From Acidobacteriaceae bacterium (GTDB lineage: Bacteria > Acidobacteriota > Terriglobia > Terriglobales > Acidobacteriaceae): DNA of 5,412 bases. The stretch covers positions 1 through 5,412 of the forward strand of contig PMBA01000212.1 in assembly GCA_003152795.1 (NCBI GenBank), read 5' to 3'. Shown here one piece after another: positions 1 through 4,129 of the stretch; positions within the stretch are counted from its first letter, which is position 1, and each line of letters starts with the position of its first letter. The notes below the pieces were generated by a model, which saw only the letters and a list, made by a program, of their open reading frames with translations, made no database searches and was not told the DNA's origin. The position numbers and the translations under genes are program-made.

Positions 1-78
1 CCGCTGTGCAGCGTGGTGCTGGGCACCGGCAAGATGCTCTCCGACTTCAAGCTGCTGCGCAAGATTTCGATCGAGTGA
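1..78 (+). CDS. mreB: Rod shape-determining protein MreB, C-terminal end (partial)
   Basis: This is the last 25 codons of a gene entering from the left edge, open from base 1 and ending at TGA 76-78. The peptide reads PLCSVVLGTGKMLSDFKLLR and then KISIE. It matches the usual MreB C-terminus, where a VVxGTGK segment is followed by a short helix and an LLR-x-(V/I)S stretch. MreB is the actin-like ATPase that forms membrane-associated filaments and directs lateral peptidoglycan synthesis. The identification rests on this short tail plus mreC and mreD immediately downstream, which is the standard gene order. The stop codon overlaps the first unit of a 7-bp tandem array. Confidence 0.85.
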   Translation, partial: PLCSVVLGTGKMLSDFKLLRKISIE

Positions 79-108
79 GCCAGGAGCTACGAGCCGCGAG
101 CTACGAAC
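77..108. repeat. 7-bp tandem array A (GAGCYNS units)
   Basis: Four consecutive heptamers begin inside the mreB stop codon: GAGCCAG (77-83), GAGCTAC (84-90), GAGCCGC (91-97) and GAGCTAC (98-104). A decayed GAAC (105-108) follows. Units 2 and 4 are identical, so there is also a perfect 9-base direct repeat (GAGCTACGA) at a 14-base distance. The array lies in the mreB-mreC spacer and does not look like a terminator. Function is unknown. Confidence 0.7.
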
Positions 109-206
109 AAACCAACCCATTCACTTCGGGCGCAGCAAAATGGAGTCTCGTTTAATCTTAAGAAGGCCGTTCCGAGCGCAGGGAGGAATGCGCCGTTGCC
201 TGCTTG

Positions 207-244
207 CCCGTGGCTCGAAGCCCGCAGCAATGTCCCACCACGGG
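207..244. repeat. Small inverted repeat in the mreB-mreC spacer
   Basis: CCCGTGG (207-213) and CCACGGG (238-244) are perfect 7-bp complements with a 24-base loop. Two further complementary pairs lie just upstream and partly interleave: CGAGC near 173-177 with GCTCG near 213-217, and GCAGG near 178-182 with CCTGC near 199-203. This GC-rich stretch could therefore fold in more than one way. No T-run follows, so it is not a normal rho-independent terminator. The whole 110-247 stretch could be a dispersed intergenic element, but that is a guess. Confidence 0.4.
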
Positions 245-247
245 TTC

Positions 248-282
248 ACTGGGTACTGGCAACTGGGTACTGAGAACTGATG
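248..282. repeat. 7-bp tandem array B (ACTGNNN units) abutting the mreC start
   Basis: There are five consecutive heptamers: ACTGGGT (248-254), ACTGGCA (255-261), ACTGGGT (262-268), ACTGAGA (269-275) and ACTGATG (276-282). The first four bases never vary; units 1 and 3 are identical, giving an 11-base direct repeat at a 14-base distance. The array ends two bases before the ATG chosen for mreC, so it occupies the place where a ribosome binding site would be expected. Confidence 0.75.
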
Positions 283-284
283 TT

Positions 285-1436
285 ATGGACGTCCTCGGAC
301 GCTACCGCAACCTGATCGTGCTGGTGGGAGTGTTATTTGCCCAGGTACTCGGCTTGGCCGTGCAGGTCAAGCGGACGACCGACAGCGAATCGACGCGCCT
401 GATTCGCATCTGGGCGGTGGGTGCGGTCACTCCTCTGGAAAAAATGCTGGTATGGGCGCAATCCTCCACCGGCAACATCTGGCACAGCTACTTCTACCTG
501 CGCGGAGTGCGCTCCGAGAACCGCAGCCTTAAGGCGCAGATTGAGCGCATGAGTCTGGAGCAGGTGCGGATGAGCCAGGACGCCGATCAGGCACGGCGTT
601 TGCAGGCGTTGCTTGCCTTCAAGGAACAGTTTATTTCGCAGACGATGGCGGCGCAGGTCATTGGATCGAGCGGCAGCGAGTTGTCGCGTTCGGTCTACAT
701 CGACAAGGGTGAACGCGACGGCGTCAAGCCCGACATGGCGGTCATCACCGCGGACGGCATCGTGGGCAAGGTGCTGCGCGTATACGGCTCTACTTCCCTG
801 GTGCTCCTGATCGACGACCAGACCAGCGGGGTGGGAGCGCTACTCGACAAAACGCGGCTGCAAGGGATCCTGCGCGGAACTCCATCGGGCGAAGTGATGC
901 TGGAAAAAGTGATGAGCGACGAAACCGTGCCCGCCGGAGAAATGGTTCTTACCAGTGGTGGAGATGGCGTCTTTCCCAAGGGTCTGCTGGTGGGCCGGGT
1001 GACGAGGGTCGCGCCGGGAAGTGAACTCTTCCTCAATATTCGGGTGCGTCCGGCGGCCGATCTCAGCAAGCTCGAAGAAGTGCTGGTGGTCACAAAGATT
1101 GATGAGAGGCAGGCCGAGCCCGACCAGACCGGCGCGGCGCGCGCCGTCGATATCCTGGCCGAGCGCCTTCCGTCGGTTCCTGCCAAGCCGGAAAATGCCG
1201 AGAAGGGCGGCGTGCCCGGCGCGGCTGCGCCAACAGATGCCGCGCCAAAGCCTGTCGGTCCAGCGACCGCCGGACCAACGGCGACGGGCTCCGATACTAA
1301 GCCGAAAACCGTGCCCCCGCAGGCCTCTACCAGCAGCGGCGCAACCGGTAACAGTGCCACGAAAGTCTCTCCCAAGCCCGTGAATGCGGCTGGCGAACCC
1401 AAACCGCAACCCGCCGTACAGGATAGTCCACACTAA
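285..1436 (+). CDS. mreC: Rod shape-determining protein MreC
   Basis: MreC is a membrane-anchored periplasmic protein that links MreB and MreD to the wall-synthesis enzymes PBP2 and RodA. From ATG 285 the product is 383 residues. There is one membrane segment at about 9-27 (LIVLVGVLFAQVLGLAVQV), a coiled coil at about 74-115, and the two-lobed beta domain at about 122-270. Recognisable stretches in that domain are IDKGERDGVKPDMAVI at about 139-154 and TSGGDGVFPKGLLVGRV at 223-239. The last 110 or so residues are a Pro/Ala/Thr/Lys-rich, low-complexity, probably disordered tail, which makes the protein longer than a core MreC. The frame is open upstream to TTG 204, but that extension would be encoded by spacer repeats and would bury the N-terminal anchor, so ATG 285 is preferred. 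No good Shine-Dalgarno precedes it. The gene probably shares an operon with mreB and mreD. Confidence 0.93.
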   Translation: MDVLGRYRNLIVLVGVLFAQVLGLAVQVKRTTDSESTRLIRIWAVGAVTPLEKMLVWAQSSTGNIWHSYFYLRGVRSENRSLKAQIERMSLEQVRMSQDADQARRLQALLAFKEQFISQTMAAQVIGSSGSELSRSVYIDKGERDGVKPDMAVITADGIVGKVLRVYGSTSLVLLIDDQTSGVGALLDKTRLQGILRGTPSGEVMLEKVMSDETVPAGEMVLTSGGDGVFPKGLLVGRVTRVAPGSELFLNIRVRPAADLSKLEEVLVVTKIDERQAEPDQTGAARAVDILAERLPSVPAKPENAEKGGVPGAAAPTDAAPKPVGPATAGPTATGSDTKPKTVPPQASTSSGATGNSATKVSPKPVNAAGEPKPQPAVQDSPH

Positions 1437-1437
1437 C

Positions 1438-1956
1438 TTGGCCATTACCTACACATCGGGAGAGCAGGTTGAGGTTTACCGGTTCAGCATTCCGGCGACG
1501 GTTCTGATTCCGCTGGCCGCTGTTTTCCTGCAGGCGTTTCTGCCGCTACGCTTTCGTTTTTTCTCGATCTTCGATCTTCCGCTGCTGGTCACGATCGGTT
1601 TCGCGACGGCGCGGCGCAGTCCGCTGGCTGGCCTATTAACCGGCAGCTTGATTGGCATTCTGCAGGACGCGCTGACGCATCATCCCATCGGGCTCTACGG
1701 AATTTCGAAGACGGTTGTCGGATTCGGCGCGTCCTCGCTGGGGATCAAGCTGGACGTGGAACATGCCGGCGCCCGTTTCCTGCTTACGATTTTCTTCTAC
1801 GTGGTGCACGAGGTTGTCTACTTCATGATTGCCCGCGGCCTGGTGGGGTTGCACATGGAGTGGAGCTGGCCGCACGAATTACTCTCGGGCGTGGCCAATG
1901 CCGCGCTCGGAGTGCTGATCTTCATGCTCCTCGACCGGGTCAAGCAGCGCACATAG
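1438..1956 (+). CDS. mreD: Rod shape-determining protein MreD
   Basis: MreD is the small integral membrane partner of MreC in the elongasome. With a TTG start at 1438 the product is 172 residues, a normal size for the family. Hydrophobic segments lie at about 17-36, 44-58, 62-76, 85-103, 113-132 and 147-166. The stretch LLTGSLIGILQDALTHHPIG followed by LYGISKTVVGF at about 66-95 is typical of MreD. The start is uncertain. ATG 1384 is in frame and would add 18 polar residues overlapping the mreC end by 53 bases, but no ribosome site precedes it and the extra residues do not look like MreD. TTG 1438 comes one base after the mreC stop, with only a weak, distant AGGA at 1420-1423, so translational coupling to mreC is likely. 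The gene ends one base from the stop of the convergent DUF92 gene. Confidence 0.9.
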   Translation: MAITYTSGEQVEVYRFSIPATVLIPLAAVFLQAFLPLRFRFFSIFDLPLLVTIGFATARRSPLAGLLTGSLIGILQDALTHHPIGLYGISKTVVGFGASSLGIKLDVEHAGARFLLTIFFYVVHEVVYFMIARGLVGLHMEWSWPHELLSGVANAALGVLIFMLLDRVKQRT

Positions 1957-1957
1957 C

Positions 1958-2698
1958 CTACGTGAATATCGCGATGGCATAGGCCAGCGCAGCCGCGGCC
2001 AGCGTGGCGAAGAAATTCACTGCCTGGTTGTCGATCCAGCCGCGACGCTGGAGCGTGGCGCCGAGAATGCTGTCGATGAGCATTCCGGCGAATCCGGCGG
2101 TCACCGGAATCCAGAGCTGAGACCGAGGAATCATCCCGTCCACTGCTGCCACCGCCGCGATCACCAGACCGGCGGCCATGCCTGCCATGGTTCCGAGTAA
2201 TGTGATGCCGCCGTCGGTCCCGGTTGGAACGCGTTCCCAAGTGGTGATCAGTCGCGCGTCCGGGCCGCGGTATTGCCCGATTTCGCTGGCCACCGTGTCC
2301 GTCGCAGCTTCCGCCAGAGCGGACAGCCCCGTGACCAGCCAGACCCGATTTCCGGTGGCGCCGAAAAGAATAGAACCCACCGCGGGAACTGCCAGATTGG
2401 CCAGCACTTGCCACGCATTTCGCCCCTCCCTGCGTTCTGCAAGTCCGAGCGACAGCTTGCGGCGATACCCCAGGCGGGTGGAGACCCAGGTGATCACAAA
2501 CAGCGCCGCGAGCGCGGCAAATGCGCTGGGACCGGCGCCGGCCAGAAGCAGGAAACAGGCGAGAGCGCCCGCCAAAGCGCCGGCCCGATTGACTCCGCGC
2601 AGGGCGCGAGCCAGTACCGCGAAGCCCAACGTCACGGCCGCGGCAATGGCCAGCCGCTCCGGCGATGACGCCCAGGCGTGGAGACAGGGGTTTAGCAT
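1958..2698 (-). CDS. DUF92 family integral membrane protein (TMEM19-like)
   Basis: The product is 246 residues and very hydrophobic, with about 6-8 membrane segments: roughly 15-33, 38-54, 56-73, 96-114, 118-135, 164-187, 194-213 and 228-246. It carries the hallmarks of the DUF92 family: NAWQVLAN (94-101), ATDTVASEIG (132-141), VPTGTDGGITLLGT (157-170), GMLIDSILGATLQ (205-217) and NQAVNFF (224-230). Conserved acidic residues within or near membrane segments suggest a membrane-embedded active site. The family includes eukaryotic TMEM19 and plant VTE6, which has been linked to phytyl-phosphate phosphorylation. A polyprenyl- or phytyl-phosphate kinase role here is only a possibility. ATG at 2698 is the only obvious start. 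No Shine-Dalgarno is visible, and a large inverted repeat begins two bases upstream of the start codon. The gene faces mreD tail to tail and is divergent from ku. Confidence 0.85.
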   Translation of the reverse strand: MLNPCLHAWASSPERLAIAAAVTLGFAVLARALRGVNRAGALAGALACFLLLAGAGPSAFAALAALFVITWVSTRLGYRRKLSLGLAERREGRNAWQVLANLAVPAVGSILFGATGNRVWLVTGLSALAEAATDTVASEIGQYRGPDARLITTWERVPTGTDGGITLLGTMAGMAAGLVIAAVAAVDGMIPRSQLWIPVTAGFAGMLIDSILGATLQRRGWIDNQAVNFFATLAAAALAYAIAIFT

Positions 2699-2699
2699 G

Positions 2700-2795
2700 A
2701 AAAGCCAGCTCTCAGCTGTCAGCTGTGAGCTCTCAGTAGAATCTCACGTCCAAGAAAACTGAGACCTGATAGCTGAGAGCCGAGAGCTGACTTTT
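2700..2795. repeat. Imperfect 37-bp inverted repeat made of two 7-bp tandem arrays
   Basis: The left arm (2700-2736) contains AGCTCTC, AGCTGTC, AGCTGTG and AGCTCTC (2707-2734). The right arm (2759-2795) contains CTGAGAC, CTGATAG, CTGAGAG, CCGAGAG and CTGACTT (2759-2793). The reverse complement of the right arm aligns without gaps to the left arm, matching at 31 of 37 positions, around a 22-base loop (2737-2758). Either strand could form a long hairpin. It sits in the divergent DUF92-ku spacer, directly upstream of the DUF92 start codon. The right arm ends in TTTT but is not followed by a proper T-run, and its edge overlaps a -35 element, so a terminator role is not favoured. Confidence 0.8.
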
Positions 2796-2823
2796 GACGA
2801 TCCGCGTTCGATAACACTATATT
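2794..2823 (+). promoter_or_regulatory. Candidate sigma70-type promoter facing ku
   Basis: TTGACG (2794-2799) is followed after 18 bases by TATATT (2818-2823), each one or two bases from the sigma70 consensus. Transcription would begin near 2830, leaving a leader of about 190 bases before ku. The -35 box overlaps the last two bases of the inverted repeat, so hairpin or cruciform formation could affect it. The match is by eye and unproven. Confidence 0.45.
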
Positions 2824-3006
2824 CGGTGTCGGGTGGCGCTGGACTACGTCATGTAGTGCTTGGCCTTTGGATTCGCCCCGTAATCTGGTGGCAGCACCCC
2901 CGCTCGATTTAGGCTACACTTCTGTACGCTTGGCGGTGTTCCGGGGGTCTGAACGCCTGGCTCGAATTTTGGACGTGTAGCGACGCGGCAGCGGTCGTCT
3001 CCACTT
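2824..3006. other. Spacer / presumed ku leader without a gene
   Basis: No convincing coding region lies here on either strand. A short palindrome, CTAC-GTCAT-GTAG, lies at about 2845-2857. TACACT at 2915-2920 resembles a -10 box, but there is no recognisable -35 at the right distance, so it is a weak alternative promoter for ku. I recognise no riboswitch or structured RNA. Confidence 0.4.
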
Positions 3007-3008
3007 GG

Positions 3009-3013
3009 GGTGA
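3009..3013 (+). promoter_or_regulatory. Ribosome binding site deciding the ku start
   Basis: GGTGA, within TTGGGGTGA, complements the end of 16S rRNA and lies five bases before ATG 3019. It favours that ATG over the in-frame GTG at 3010, which overlaps the site itself. Confidence 0.6.
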
Positions 3014-3018
3014 AACCG

Positions 3019-3858
3019 ATGGCAGCCTCAGTCTGGTCTGGATATCTTACGTTCGGATTAATCTCGATGCCCGTGCGTCTGTTTTCTGGCGCGCGCAGCA
3101 GCGGTATTTCGTTCAACCAGCTTCACCGCACCGATCACCATCGGGTAAAGCAGCAACTGATTTGCCCTGCGGACAACCAGGTGCTCGAGCGCAGCGATAT
3201 CGTGAAGGGGTACGAATACCGTAAAGACGAATATGTGATTATCGATCCAGAGGAGATCAAGAAGATCGAACCCAAGACCGCGAAGACGATGGAGATCCTG
3301 GAATTCGTGAAGTCGAGCGAGGTGGATCCCGTGTACTTCGAATCGTCGTATTACATGGTTCCAGACGAAGCCGGGCGCCGCCCCTACGCGCTGCTCACCA
3401 AGGCGCTCGAGGAGAGCGAGTACGTCGCCATCGCCAAACTGACCATGCACAACCGGGAATACACTGTTTTCCTGCGTCCGCACAAAGGCGGGATGATGCT
3501 GCACACGATGTATTACGCGGAAGAAGTTCGCGAAGTCGAGTCGTTCGGCGCTCCCGATGTGGAGATTAAAGAGGCCGAAATCAAAGTTGCGCATCAACTC
3601 ATTGAAGCACTGGCGGGCGAGTGGGATCCGGAAAAGTATCACGACACCTTCCAGGAAAATCTGAAGAAGCTGATTGAAACTAAACTGGAGGGCGGCGAAA
3701 TCCAGGCTGCCGAGCAACCGAGGAAGCTGGCTCCGGTAGTGGATCTAATGGCGGCGCTGAAGGAGAGCCTGGCGCAAACGAAGAAGCCAGCCGGGTCGGA
3801 AAAAGTCGCGGAGATGCCTTCGGAGCGGCAACAGAAGGCCAAACGCGGGCGGGGATGA
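3019..3858 (+). CDS. ku: Bacterial Ku, non-homologous end-joining DNA end-binding protein
   Basis: Bacterial Ku forms a homodimeric ring that threads onto double-strand breaks and recruits the ligase LigD. From ATG 3019 the product is 279 residues, a usual bacterial length. The N-terminus (SVWSGYLTFGLISMPVRLF, about 4-22) is the classic Ku opening. KGYEYRKDEYVIIDPEEI (63-80), VDPVYFESSYYMVPDE (102-117), LLTKALEESEYVAIAK (125-140) and RPHKGGMMLHTMYYAEEV (153-170) cover the core beta-barrel and bridge. The conserved C-terminal helix region WDPEKYHDTFQENLKKLIE lies at 202-220, and VVDLMAALKESL (240-251) is the conserved minimal C-terminal element thought to contact LigD. A short Lys/Arg-rich tail (255-279) may add DNA affinity. 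There is only one cysteine (C49, in CPAD), so no zinc hook is evident. No ligD, ligase or primase gene is adjacent in the window. An in-frame GTG at 3010 would add three residues. Confidence 0.96.
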   Translation: MAASVWSGYLTFGLISMPVRLFSGARSSGISFNQLHRTDHHRVKQQLICPADNQVLERSDIVKGYEYRKDEYVIIDPEEIKKIEPKTAKTMEILEFVKSSEVDPVYFESSYYMVPDEAGRRPYALLTKALEESEYVAIAKLTMHNREYTVFLRPHKGGMMLHTMYYAEEVREVESFGAPDVEIKEAEIKVAHQLIEALAGEWDPEKYHDTFQENLKKLIETKLEGGEIQAAEQPRKLAPVVDLMAALKESLAQTKKPAGSEKVAEMPSERQQKAKRGRG

Positions 3859-3973
3859 ATCCCCGGTTGAGAATTGGCTTGCAGCGTCTCCGGCAGGCAG
3901 GGCAGTCGAAACCGCGACATTTCTGACACTGCACACAGGCGGGGCGGCAACCAAACTGCCCTCTGCCGGCTTC

Positions 3974-3982
3974 TTATCCACA
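3974..3982 (+). promoter_or_regulatory. Perfect DnaA-box consensus
   Basis: TTATCCACA matches the strong DnaA-binding consensus at all nine positions. It stands alone: I see no second box, no AT-rich unwinding region and no dnaA or dnaN nearby, so this is not an origin. It could be a chance match or a DnaA-titrating or regulatory site about 150 bases upstream of the lipoprotein start. Confidence 0.4.
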
Positions 3983-4082
3983 GGGCGGGACAAACGGGCG
4001 AACTGCGCTGGCTGGACGGCCGAGGGTGGCTGATCCTACGTGATTCTGAGCGACTGATTTCCCCACTCGACCCGGTTCCCGA

Positions 4083-4088
4083 TACAAT
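4083..4088 (+). promoter_or_regulatory. Candidate -10 box for the lipoprotein gene
   Basis: TACAAT differs from TATAAT by one base and lies 41 bases before the start codon, giving a plausible leader of about 35 bases. No good -35 hexamer is visible 16-18 bases upstream, where the sequence is C-rich. The promoter may rely on an activator, or the call may be wrong. Confidence 0.4.
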
Positions 4089-4120
4089 AGCGGTTTCCGC
4101 GCAAGACCAACTTTTTCCAT

Positions 4121-4124
4121 GGAG
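4121..4124 (+). promoter_or_regulatory. Ribosome binding site of the lipoprotein gene
   Basis: GGAG is separated by five bases (TTTGA) from ATG 4130. This good spacing supports the start, as does the signal peptide that begins directly at that codon. Confidence 0.65.
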
Positions 4125-4129
4125 TTTGA

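Larger units (their letters stand above)
3859..4129. other. Spacer between ku and the lipoprotein gene
   Basis: This 271-base stretch has no convincing gene and no clear hairpin plus T-run terminator after ku. It contains a perfect DnaA-box consensus, a -10-like box and the ribosome binding site of the next gene. On the minus strand, about 3880-3950 encodes a short cysteine-rich peptide frame, which I do not call as a gene. A plus-strand frame from TTG 3874 runs through the spacer into the lipoprotein gene but has no recognisable content. Confidence 0.5.

Noticed and set aside
77..282. CRISPR array
   Set aside because: The units are 7 bases with no spacers, so this is tandem repetition and not a repeat-spacer array.
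204..284. N-terminal extension of MreC from TTG 204
   Set aside because: It would be encoded by the hairpin and heptamer array, lacks MreC-like content, and would displace the membrane anchor from the N-terminus.
695..1445. Minus-strand frames of about 200-235 codons opposite mreC
   Set aside because: They mirror the codon bias of mreC and its Pro/Ala-rich tail and have no recognisable domain or ribosome site.
2178..2762. Long plus-strand frame opposite the DUF92 gene
   Set aside because: Its product is low-complexity Ser/Arg/Ala-rich, as expected for the antisense of a GC-rich membrane-protein gene, whereas the minus strand shows clear family motifs.
2759..2795. Right arm plus TTTT as a rho-independent terminator
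   Set aside because: Only four T residues follow, it is not downstream of a plus-strand gene, and a promoter -35 box overlaps the same bases.
3058..3717. 219-codon minus-strand frame opposite ku
   Set aside because: Ku on the plus strand is unmistakable over its full length; the antisense product resembles no family I know.
3859..4129. Replication origin
   Set aside because: Only one DnaA box, no AT-rich unwinding region and no dnaA, dnaN or gidA-type neighbours.
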